From contig JACKDL010000025.1 of NCBI GenBank assembly GCA_020633555.1, positions 26,716 through 90,715 of the forward strand: a DNA stretch of 64,000 nt, in the 5' to 3' direction. Below are positions 34,658 to 42,000 of the stretch, in pieces. A program made the position numbers and the translations under genes. The notes below the pieces were generated by a model. That model did no database searches. It saw only the letters and a program-made list of their open reading frames with translations, and was not told the origin of the DNA. This DNA is from Myxococcales bacterium (GTDB taxonomy: Bacteria > Myxococcota_A > Bradymonadia > UBA7976 > UBA1532). Numbering within the stretch: position 1 is the first letter of the stretch; each line of letters starts with the position of its first letter.

Positions 34658-36262
34658 TTAGTGAAGTGGTTCGTCAACCAGGGCGCCCGGGTTCATCAGA
34701 TTCTGCGGATCCAGCACTCCCTTGACGGCTGCGAGGGCCGCGCCGAAGGGCGCGGGCCGCTGGCGGGCCCAGGGTTCCCGGTGGATGCGGCCGACCGCGT
34801 GATGGTGGGTGATGGTGCCCCCGTGGGCCAGCAGGGCCTCGCTGGCGGCGGCCTTCACGGCGGCCCACTGCGCCAGGGCCCGCGGCCGGTCGGCCGGGGC
34901 GATCCAGGTGTAGTAGGGCGCCGGGCCGTCGGGGTAGACGTGGGTGAACCGGCAGCCGATGCGGCCCCGCCCACAGTGGGCCTTCATGGCGCCGCGCACC
35001 GCGTCGATGACCGCCGCGTGGAGGGCAGGGAAGCCCGCCCAGGTGCAGGCGGTCTCGAAGGTGTCGGCGATGACGCCCAGCGACAGCAGGGTGCTCTGCA
35101 GGTACGGGCCATCCAGGAACGCTTGCCGCCAGGCGCCCGCCTGGGCGTCGCGGCCCTTGGCGCCGGCGTCCTTGAAGGTGGGCGGCCGGGGCAGGGTGCC
35201 GCCCTGATCGGCCACGATCTCCAGCGCGCGCGCCATGCCGGCCTGGACCGGGTGATCGGCGCTCTCGAAGCCCAGCAGCAGCACCGTCGAGCCGTCCAGC
35301 GCCACCATGTTCAGGGCGGCCTCGCGGGCGTCCAGCAGCCGGCAATTGCTGGGGCTGAGCCCTGCTTGGGCCACGGCCCGGGTGGCCGCCACGGCGTCCT
35401 CGAAGGCCCTGAAGGTGACGGTGGCGCTGGCCCGCCACCGGGGGCGGGGCCGCACCCGCAGCCAGCCCTCGGTGATGATCCCCAGGGCGCCCTCGCTGCC
35501 CAGCACCAGCCGATCGGGGGAGGGGCCGGCGCCCGAGCCGGGCAGGCAGCGGCTCTCCCAGACGCCCCGGGCCGGCGTCAGCATGCGGATCGAGGCCGTG
35601 AGGTCGTCGATGTGGGTGTAGCGGGTGGCGAAGTGGCCGCCGGCGCGGGTGGCCAGCCAGCCGCCCACGGTGCTGAACTCGAAGCTCTGCGGGAAGTGGC
35701 GCAGGGTCAGGCCGTGGGGCGCCAGGGCGGCCTCGAGCGCGGGGCCGAACAGGCCTGCCTGCGCCCGCACCAGCCGGCTGACGGGCTCCACCTCGAGCAC
35801 CTGGTCGAAGGCGGCCAGCGATACGGTGATGACGGGGCGGTCGTCGCGGGGGCGGGTGACGCCGCCCACCACGCTGGTGCCGCCGCCAAAGGGGATGAGC
35901 GCCGCCCCGGTGCGGGCGGCCCAGCCGAACAGGCGGTCCAGATCGGCCTCGTCGCGGGGGGTGGCCACGGCGTCGGGGGCCGCGAACTGCCCGTGGAAGC
36001 CTTGCCACTGGTCGGGGAAGCTGCGGCCGTGGGCGTGGCGCACCCGGGCATCGCGGGCGGTGGTGGTGAAGGGCGCACAGTCTGCGGGCACCGCGAGCCG
36101 CGGGGCGGGCAGGGTCACGGCCTCCAGCGGCACCGGGCGCGTCGGCTCGCTGGGGGCGTAGCCCAACACGGCCTGGAGCTGCGCCCCGAGCGCCCGCTGG
36201 CCGGCCAGATCGGGGAAGCGATCGGCCCAGCCCCAGCCCCAGTGACTCCGCCCGGCGCTCAT
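34658..36262 (-). CDS. FAD-binding oxidase/synthase, alkylglycerone-phosphate synthase (AGPS)-like
   Basis: 534 residues. The N-terminus 'SHWGWGWADRFP' parallels the AGPS 'KWNGWGY' start. The FAD PCMH domain has 'LIPFGGGTSVVGGV' and 'PDRLVLGSEGALGIITEGW'; the C-terminal 'GTITHHHAVGRIH' matches the AGPS/glycolate-oxidase 'HHHGVG' motif. AGPS exchanges the acyl chain of acyl-DHAP for a fatty alcohol in ether-lipid synthesis, which some Myxococcota use; alternatively this may be a D-lactate or glycolate-type oxidase. Start ATG 36262 overlaps the next gene's stop (ATGA). Coupling to a surface lipoprotein gene does not clarify the substrate. Confidence 0.87.
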   Translation of the reverse strand: MSAGRSHWGWGWADRFPDLAGQRALGAQLQAVLGYAPSEPTRPVPLEAVTLPAPRLAVPADCAPFTTTARDARVRHAHGRSFPDQWQGFHGQFAAPDAVATPRDEADLDRLFGWAARTGAALIPFGGGTSVVGGVTRPRDDRPVITVSLAAFDQVLEVEPVSRLVRAQAGLFGPALEAALAPHGLTLRHFPQSFEFSTVGGWLATRAGGHFATRYTHIDDLTASIRMLTPARGVWESRCLPGSGAGPSPDRLVLGSEGALGIITEGWLRVRPRPRWRASATVTFRAFEDAVAATRAVAQAGLSPSNCRLLDAREAALNMVALDGSTVLLLGFESADHPVQAGMARALEIVADQGGTLPRPPTFKDAGAKGRDAQAGAWRQAFLDGPYLQSTLLSLGVIADTFETACTWAGFPALHAAVIDAVRGAMKAHCGRGRIGCRFTHVYPDGPAPYYTWIAPADRPRALAQWAAVKAAASEALLAHGGTITHHHAVGRIHREPWARQRPAPFGAALAAVKGVLDPQNLMNPGALVDEPLH

Positions 36263-37527
36263 TCGGCCAGGCAGGCGTTCACCGCCGCGCACTCGCCCTG
36301 GCCCTCCAGCGCGCACACGTACTGATCGCGGGTGAAGGCCGCGCAGCCGGCCAGGCAGAAGGCGCGGTTGCCCACGCCCAGGCAGTCCAGCAGCACGTTG
36401 TCGCAGAAGGCGGCGCACTCGTCGGGCCCGGGGCGGAACTCGCGCCCGCCCTCGCAGATGGGCCGCAGCTCGGCGTTGTTGCGGTAGGCGAACTCGCGGA
36501 TCTGCCGGCACTCGGCGGCCTCCCAGGCCTCCACCTCCATGGGCGCGGGCGGATCGGCCAGGCAGCCAGCCGTGCAGTTGGTCACCAGATCCGGGGGGAT
36601 GATCCGCGGCGGGCAGGCCTCCTCCAGGCAGCCTTGGAGCCGGTCGCAGGTGCGCTCGCACAGGGCCTGACCTTCGGGATCGCCGAAGCACGCCAGCAGG
36701 GGCCGGCAGTCCTGGGCGAACTGCACGCAGCGCAGGTTGGCGTCGGTCCAGGTCGCCTCGCAGTCGGCGGCACAGGCTGCCCGGTCCACCCGGGGGTCGC
36801 AGTTGGCCACGCGGTCGCTGCAGAGCTGCGCGCAGACCTGGGCCCGGTCGTTGTCGCAGCGGGCGTCCACCTCGGGGTACCAGCCGCGGATCTCGCCGAT
36901 GATCTCGGGGCACAGGGCCTCGAAGTACGGGGGCAGCTCCTCGGGGGCCGGCGGGTTGGCCACGCAGCCCTCGAAGCACGCCGCCACGAAGCCGTCCACC
37001 AGGGCGCCCGGCGCACACTCGAGCTGGATGCACTGTGCCTGCCGGTTGCAGAAGGCGCGGCACAGGTCCTCGGCCGGCGGGGGCCCGGGGGGCTGGGGGC
37101 CGTCGAAGCAGGCGCCCAGGGCGTCGCAGCCGCGGGCCATGATGATGCAGCGGGCCAGCTCGGGGCTGGCCTGGCGGCACAGGTCCCGGCACTCATCGTC
37201 GCTCAGCGGGTAGCCGCAGGCCTCGATGGGCGCGCACAGCCGGCAGGCCGGCGGGGGCCCGGCGTCCGCGGGGGGTACCCGCGCGTCGGGCACGGGCTCG
37301 GCGTCGACGAAGGCGGGCTCGGCGTCGAAGACGCCGGGACCACCGTCCTGGGGTTCAAAGGCGTCGCGTCCGACGGCGGCGTCCGGGGTGGTGCCGTCGG
37401 CCCCGCCACCCACGCCCTGAGCGTCGGCACCGCCGGGCTCGTTCTCGACGGCGGGCGTGGACTCCTCGGTGACGCAGGCGGTGATGCCCAGGGTGCACAG
37501 GGCGATGAGCCAACGGTGGGCGCGCAT
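36259..37527 (-). CDS. Cys-rich surface lipoprotein
   Basis: 422 residues. Lipoprotein signal (LIALCTLGITAC, lipobox ITAC), then ~75 Asp/Ala/Pro-rich residues (DAEPAFVDAEPVPDARVPPADAG region), then ~340 residues with about 40 Cys in evenly spaced helical-looking units ('CRAFCNRQAQCIQLECAPGALVDGF', 'CERTCDRLQGCLEEACPP', 'CAAFCDNVLLDCLGVGNRAFCLAGC'), different from the EGF-like units of other lipoproteins in this window. No family recognised. It precedes and overlaps the AGPS-like gene, so they form one transcript. Confidence 0.85.
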   Translation of the reverse strand: MRAHRWLIALCTLGITACVTEESTPAVENEPGGADAQGVGGGADGTTPDAAVGRDAFEPQDGGPGVFDAEPAFVDAEPVPDARVPPADAGPPPACRLCAPIEACGYPLSDDECRDLCRQASPELARCIIMARGCDALGACFDGPQPPGPPPAEDLCRAFCNRQAQCIQLECAPGALVDGFVAACFEGCVANPPAPEELPPYFEALCPEIIGEIRGWYPEVDARCDNDRAQVCAQLCSDRVANCDPRVDRAACAADCEATWTDANLRCVQFAQDCRPLLACFGDPEGQALCERTCDRLQGCLEEACPPRIIPPDLVTNCTAGCLADPPAPMEVEAWEAAECRQIREFAYRNNAELRPICEGGREFRPGPDECAAFCDNVLLDCLGVGNRAFCLAGCAAFTRDQYVCALEGQGECAAVNACLAE

Positions 37528-37559
37528 CTCGACCTCCCCGATGTGGTGCGCGCAGCCTA

Positions 37560-38279
37560 TCAGGTCGCTGGCGCGCCTTGCAGGATCAGCCCGATGCCGG
37601 CGGCCTCGGCCAGCGCGCGCTGCACGGCGGGCACCGGCTGGCCCGAGGCTGCGGCGGCCTGGTGCGCCGAAAGTCCGTCGTGGATCACCTTCAGCGCGAA
37701 CAGCCAGTCGGGGTGGGCGGCGTGGTAGGTGACCACCTCGTCCACGGGCCGGCGGAAGGCCAGCACCAGCGAGGGCAGGGGATCGGGCAGCGGGGCGGCC
37801 TCACCGCGGCCCAGCGCCAGCGCCCACGGCACCAGCGGGTAGGGGAACTCCAGGAGCGCCAGGGTGGGGTTCAGCGCGGCCTGCCCGGGCGCCAGGGCGG
37901 GCCAGGGGCTGGGATCCACCCGCACCGCCATGAGCGCGGCCTCGAGCTCCGCCAGCGCGCGCTGGGGCGGCGTCAGGGCGTCCACCTCGGCCAACCACGG
38001 CGCGAAGGCCTCGGCGCACGCGTCCAGGCGCCAGTGGGTGGCGGGGTGGGCGTCCACATAGCGCGTCACCAGGGCCTCGAACGCGTCCGGCGCGCAGGCC
38101 GCGGCCGTCAGGGCGTAGTTGACCCGCACGGCGCCCGCCACGTGGCCGCGAACGAAGCGGCGGTAGATGGCCAGCCGATCGGGATCCACGCCCAACGCCT
38201 GCGCGGCTTGGGGCAGCGCGTCCTCACGGCGCACCGCTGCGTGAACCCAGCGGTGCACCTCGGCCAGGGTCACGGGCAT
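37560..38279 (-). CDS. bufC: BufC-like DUF2063 protein of the bufferin operon
   Basis: 239 residues. Helical DUF2063 protein; in bufferin systems it pairs with BufB and binds the precursor peptide as a recognition partner. The N-terminus 'LAEVHRWVHAAVRREDA' with a helical ~150-residue domain and the C-terminal 'HPDWLFALKVIHDGLSAHQAAAASG' region are typical. The start ATG 38279 lies inside the BufB frame (10-nt overlap), which points to translational coupling. No catalytic residues are expected. Assignment rests on context plus family length and pattern. Confidence 0.85.
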   Translation of the reverse strand: MPVTLAEVHRWVHAAVRREDALPQAAQALGVDPDRLAIYRRFVRGHVAGAVRVNYALTAAACAPDAFEALVTRYVDAHPATHWRLDACAEAFAPWLAEVDALTPPQRALAELEAALMAVRVDPSPWPALAPGQAALNPTLALLEFPYPLVPWALALGRGEAAPLPDPLPSLVLAFRRPVDEVVTYHAAHPDWLFALKVIHDGLSAHQAAAASGQPVPAVQRALAEAAGIGLILQGAPAT

Positions 38280-39112
38280 GCCGGCGCCTCGGTGAGCACG
38301 GCGGCTGCGGCGGCCCGCGCCCGGTCGTTCTCGGCCAGCAGCGTAGGCAGATCGGGCAGCGCGTTGTCCCACTCGAACAGGGTGGCCACCGGCCCCGTGC
38401 GGGCCAGCAGGCGCTGGTACAGCGCCACCACCGGGTCGATCATGGGCGCGCCGTGGGTGTCGATGATGACGTGGCCCAGATCGGTGTGGCCGGCCAGGTG
38501 TACCTGCAGCACGGCGTGGGCGGGCAGCCCGTCGATGAAGGCCTGGGCGTCGCCGCCGTGGTTGGCGCAGTTCACGAAGACGTTGTTGACGTCAAGCAGC
38601 AGGCGCACGCCCGTGCGGTCCACCAGCCGGCACAGGAACGCCAGCTCGTCGTAGGGCTGATGGGCGTACTGGATGTAGTAGCTGGGGTTCTCCAACGCGA
38701 AGGGGCGATCCCCGAACACCTTGCGCACCGCGTCGATGCGGCGGCTCAAGTGATCCAGGGCCTCATCGGTGCGCGGCACGGGGATCAGCTCGTGCAGCGC
38801 TTCGCCGTGGGCCCCCGAGAAGCACAGGTGGTCGCTGATCCAGCGGGCGTCGGTGCGCTCGGCCAGCTCGGCCACCTCGTCCAGGTAGTCGGGATCCAGT
38901 GGATCCAGCCCGCCGATGTTCAGGGCGGTGCCGTGGAGCACCACCGGCCGGACCGCGGCCGCCCGCTCGGCGGCCAGGCGGCCGGGGCCCGGGGCCAGGT
39001 GGTTCTCGGTGAGCAGCTCGAAGAAGTCGACCCCCGGGATGCGCGTCGGATCGAACACGGCGGGCTGGTGGGCGCGCCGCAGGCCGACGCCGAAGCCGAG
39101 GGTCGCCGACAC
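38270..39112 (-). CDS. bufB: BufB-like MNIO (DUF692) enzyme of the bufferin operon
   Basis: 280 residues, a TIM-barrel multinuclear non-haem iron oxidase. Family motifs with likely iron ligands: ENH (36-38), HG (60-61), 'SDHLCF' (93-98), 'ENPSYY' (141-146), 'LDVNNVFVN' (173-181), 'HLAGH' (205-209) and 'IDTHG' (217-221). Such enzymes oxidise Cys residues of a precursor peptide (to thiooxazole, oxazolone or thioamide products in studied examples) with O2. The chosen GTG at 39112 is four bases after the bufA stop; a longer open frame runs upstream through the bufA region out of frame and is ignored. Neighbours on both sides complete the operon. Confidence 0.93.
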   Translation of the reverse strand: MSATLGFGVGLRRAHQPAVFDPTRIPGVDFFELLTENHLAPGPGRLAAERAAAVRPVVLHGTALNIGGLDPLDPDYLDEVAELAERTDARWISDHLCFSGAHGEALHELIPVPRTDEALDHLSRRIDAVRKVFGDRPFALENPSYYIQYAHQPYDELAFLCRLVDRTGVRLLLDVNNVFVNCANHGGDAQAFIDGLPAHAVLQVHLAGHTDLGHVIIDTHGAPMIDPVVALYQRLLARTGPVATLFEWDNALPDLPTLLAENDRARAAAAAVLTEAPACP

Positions 39113-39116
39113 GGGC

Positions 39117-39371
39117 TCAGCCGCCGCAGCTCTTCTCGGCGCCGTCGCTGGCCTCGCCGCCGCACTTCCCCTCGCCGCCACACTTGTGCTCGGCGCCGTC
39201 CTTGCTCTCGCCGCCGCACTTCCCTTCGCCGCCGCACTTGTGATCCCCGCCGCACTTCTTCTCGGCGGCCTCGGTGGTCTGCCCGGCGCCGCCGCCGCAG
39301 CCGGTGAGGCCCAGGGTGCCCAGGCTGAGGCCGAGTGCGACGGTGCTGATGGCGAGCTTCTTGCCCTGCAT
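39117..39371 (-). CDS. bufA: BufA-like RiPP precursor with EGKCG motifs and a lipobox
   Basis: 84 residues. Residues 1-24 are a signal ending LGLTG-C25, a lipobox, so this bufferin precursor would be a lipoprotein; known bufferins carry ordinary Sec signals as far as I recall. The mature part has six further Cys (40, 46, 52, 64, 70, 82), each in a K/S-C-G-G context, including two EGKCG motifs (49-53 and 67-71). Residues 44-61 and 62-79 are near-identical 18-residue units (HKCGGEGKCGGESKDGAE / HKCGGEGKCGGEASDGAE). Studied homologues sequester copper after Cys modification by the MNIO enzyme. Start ATG 39371 with AAGGAG upstream; the gene heads the bufABC operon. Confidence 0.9.
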   Translation of the reverse strand: MQGKKLAISTVALGLSLGTLGLTGCGGGAGQTTEAAEKKCGGDHKCGGEGKCGGESKDGAEHKCGGEGKCGGEASDGAEKSCGG

Positions 39372-39450
39372 GGTGGACTCCTTGAACGTGTGAATGGCTG
39401 TGGTCTGGTGTCTGCGGCGCCGACCGTCGTGGTCGACGCCTGCGCCCCTC

Positions 39451-39475
39451 TACGGGAGGGGTGATTATGGGTTAC
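39451..39475 (-). promoter_or_regulatory. Candidate ECF-type promoter upstream of bufA
   Basis: On the minus strand GTAACC (39475-39470) is followed 15 bases later by CGTA (39454-39451), a layout typical of ECF-sigma promoters; GTAACC is also the -35 of the SigF promoter of Caulobacter, whose regulon includes bufferin genes. A CCCCTC...GAGGGG palindrome (39445-39461) overlaps the -10. The bufA start lies about 75 bases downstream. Pattern-based only. Confidence 0.3.
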
Positions 39476-39510
39476 GCTGCCGCGCGAAGAAAAGCGCAAA
39501 GGAGGTGGCC

Positions 39511-40389
39511 GTGAGCGAGAAGGTGGTGGTGACCTGCGCCCTGACCGGCGTGCTGACCAACCCGGCGCAACACCCGGTGCCCGTGACGCCGGCCGAGATG
39601 GCCGCCGAGGCGAAGCGGGCCTTTGACGCGGGCGCGACCGTGATGCACTGCCACTTCCGCGATCAGCGGCCGGGCATGGGCTACCTGCCCACCTGGGACC
39701 CCGACGTGGTGGCCGACATCGTGCACGCCATCCGCGAGGCGTGCCCCGGGGTGATCATCAACCTCTCCACCGGGGTGGTGGGCGACGACATCAGCGGCCC
39801 CGTGGCCTGCCTGGATCGGGTGAAGCCCGAGATGGCGGCCCTGAACGCGGGCTCGCTGAACTACCTGAAGCTGCGCTCGAACGGCCAGTGGGCCTGGCCG
39901 CCCATGCTCTTCGACAACCCCGTGAAGAAGATCGAGCGCTTCCTGGCGGCCATGGATCGCAACCGGGTGGTGCCCGAGTGCGAGTGCTTCGACACCGGCA
40001 TCGTGCGCAGCGTGCAGATGTTCCACGAGAAGGGGCTGCTGGGCGACACGGCCCACGTCTCGCTGGTGATGGGCGTGGCCAGCGGCATGCCCGCCAAGGC
40101 GAGCTGGCTGCCGCTGCTGCTCGAGGAGCTGCCCCGCAAGGCCGAGTGGCAGGCCATCGTCATCGGCCGCGAAGAGGTGTGGGATGTGCACCGCCGCACC
40201 GCCGAGCTGGGCGGCCACATGCGCACCGGGGTGGAGGACACCTTCTACCTGCCCGACGGGTCGAAGACCTCGGGCAACGGCCCCCTGATCGAGGCGCTGG
40301 TGAAGATCGCCCGCGAGGCGGGCCGCGAGCCGGCCACGCCCCACGAGGCGCGGGCCCTCATCGGGGTGCTGCCGGAGCTCTACGCGTGA
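39511..40389 (+). CDS. Beta-keto acid cleavage enzyme (BKACE, DUF849)
   Basis: 292 residues. BKACEs condense a beta-keto acid with acetyl-CoA and split it to acetoacetate plus a new acyl-CoA, with a Zn held by a H-x-H pair; 'HCHFRD' (about residues 45-50) is present, as are 'INLSTGVV' and the conserved 'GHMRTGVEDTFYLPDG' near the C-terminus. Start GTG 39511 has AAAGGAGG five bases upstream, and the stop overlaps the carboxylase beta start (GTGA). The coupling suggests that the acyl-CoA released is carboxylated by the next two gene products. Substrate is unknown. Confidence 0.93.
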   Translation: MSEKVVVTCALTGVLTNPAQHPVPVTPAEMAAEAKRAFDAGATVMHCHFRDQRPGMGYLPTWDPDVVADIVHAIREACPGVIINLSTGVVGDDISGPVACLDRVKPEMAALNAGSLNYLKLRSNGQWAWPPMLFDNPVKKIERFLAAMDRNRVVPECECFDTGIVRSVQMFHEKGLLGDTAHVSLVMGVASGMPAKASWLPLLLEELPRKAEWQAIVIGREEVWDVHRRTAELGGHMRTGVEDTFYLPDGSKTSGNGPLIEALVKIAREAGREPATPHEARALIGVLPELYA

Positions 40390-41990
40390 TCCGCACGCTG
40401 CCCAGCCGGGTGGACCGGCGCGAGGGGGGCTTTCGGGCCAACTACCAGGCCAACCTGGCGGCCCTGAAGACCCTGGACGAGGCGCTGGCGGCGGCCCGCG
40501 AGGGCGGCGGCGAGAAGTACAACCTGCGGCATGTGGAGCGCGGCAAGCTGCTGCCGCGGCAGCGGGTGGAGCTCCTGCTGGACCGCGACAGCCACTTCCT
40601 GGAGCTGTGCGCCCTGGCCGGTCACAAGACGGGCGGCGGCGTGCGCACGGGGGCGTCGGTCATCGGCGGCGTGGGGGTGGTCAACGGCGTGGAGTGCCTG
40701 ATCAACGCCACCGAGAGCACCCTGAAGGGCGGGGCGATGAACGAGTACTCGGTGCTCAAGAGCCGCCGCCTGGCCGACATCGCCCGCGAGAACAACCTGC
40801 CCAGCGTGAACCTGGTGGAGTCGGCGGGGGCCGATCTGCCCAACCAGAGCAAGATCTTCGTGCCGGGCGGCCAGAGCTTCCGGGACCTGACCCGGGCGTC
40901 GCAGGCGCGGCAGCCCACGGTGTGCCTGGTGTTCGGCTCCAGCACGGCGGGCGGGGCCTACATCCCCGGCATGAGCGACTACGTGGTGATGGTGCAGGAC
41001 GCCGCGCGGGTGTACCTGGCGGGGCCGCCGCTGGTGAAGATGGCCACCGGCGAGGACGCCGACGACGAGTCCCTGGGCGGCGCGGCCATGCACAGCAAGA
41101 TCAGCGGCGTCAGCGACTACCTGGCCCGCGACGAGCACGATGCCCTTCGGCTGGGCCGCGAGATCATCGGGCTGCTGAACCACCACAAGGCAGGCCCCGG
41201 GCCCAGCCAGCCGGCGGACGCCCCCCTGCACGATCCCGACGATCTGCTGGGCATCGCCTCGGCCGACGTGCGGGTGCCCTTCGACGCCCGCGAAGTCATC
41301 GCCCGGGTGGTCGATGGCAGCCGCTTCCACGAGTTCAAGCCGCTGTACGGGCCCACGCTGGTGTGTGGCTGGGCCAGCGTGCACGGCTACCCGGTGGGGG
41401 TGCTGGCCAACCAGGGCGTGCTGTTCGGCGAGGCCGCCGAGAAGGGCGCCCAGTTCATCCAGCTCTGCAACCAGAAGCACGTGCCGCTGCTGTTCCTGCA
41501 GCACATCACGGGGTTCATCGTGGGCACCCGCTACGAGCAGCAGGGGATCATCAAGCAGGGCGCCAAGATGATCAACGCGGTGAGCAACAGCACGGTGCCC
41601 GCCATCACCATCATGATGGGGGCCAGCTACGGGGCGGGGAACTACGCCATGTGCGGGCGGGCCTACGGGCCGCGGTTCGTGTTCTCGTGGCCCAACCACC
41701 GCATCGCGGTGATGGGGGGCGAGCAGCTCGCCGGGGTGCTGGACATCGTGAAGCGGGGGGCCTCGGCCCGCTCGGGCAAGCCCGTGGACGAGGACCAGCT
41801 CGCGATGATGAAGATGATGCTCCAGCAGCAGATCGACAAAGAGTCCACCGCCTGGTTCGCCACCGCCCGCCTGTGGGACGACGGGGTGATCGACCCCCGC
41901 GACACCCGCGACGTGGTGGGCGTGGCCCTGTCGACCGTGCACAACGCGCCCGTGGAGGGGACCACCTCCTGGGGCGTCTTCCGGCACTGA
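40386..41990 (+). CDS. Acyl-CoA carboxylase, carboxyltransferase (beta) subunit
   Basis: 534 residues, start GTG overlapping the preceding stop. Transfers CO2 from biotin to an acyl-CoA. It has the crotonase-fold carboxyltransferase halves, with the N-half 'GGVGVVNGVECLINATESTLKGGA' and acyl-CoA pocket 'VFGSSTAGGAYIPGMSDY', and the C-half 'FGEAAEKGAQFIQLCNQ', 'LQHITGFIVG' and 'MMGASYGAGNYAMCGRAYGPRF'. It resembles methylcrotonyl/geranyl-CoA carboxylase beta subunits, which are the closest by pattern, rather than acetyl-CoA carboxylase. Context with a BKACE and biotin subunit supports a catabolic carboxylase. Confidence 0.94.
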   Translation: MIRTLPSRVDRREGGFRANYQANLAALKTLDEALAAAREGGGEKYNLRHVERGKLLPRQRVELLLDRDSHFLELCALAGHKTGGGVRTGASVIGGVGVVNGVECLINATESTLKGGAMNEYSVLKSRRLADIARENNLPSVNLVESAGADLPNQSKIFVPGGQSFRDLTRASQARQPTVCLVFGSSTAGGAYIPGMSDYVVMVQDAARVYLAGPPLVKMATGEDADDESLGGAAMHSKISGVSDYLARDEHDALRLGREIIGLLNHHKAGPGPSQPADAPLHDPDDLLGIASADVRVPFDAREVIARVVDGSRFHEFKPLYGPTLVCGWASVHGYPVGVLANQGVLFGEAAEKGAQFIQLCNQKHVPLLFLQHITGFIVGTRYEQQGIIKQGAKMINAVSNSTVPAITIMMGASYGAGNYAMCGRAYGPRFVFSWPNHRIAVMGGEQLAGVLDIVKRGASARSGKPVDEDQLAMMKMMLQQQIDKESTAWFATARLWDDGVIDPRDTRDVVGVALSTVHNAPVEGTTSWGVFRH

Positions 41991-42000
41991 GGGGGGGCGG

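Noticed and set aside
39117..39371. bufA as a metallothionein.
   Set aside because: Cys spacing could suit one, but the signal/lipobox, EGKCG motifs and adjacent MNIO/DUF2063 genes fit a bufferin better.
38270..39499. N-terminal extension of BufB into the bufA region.
   Set aside because: The extra ~129 residues are Ser/Ala/Arg low complexity produced by reading bufA out of frame.
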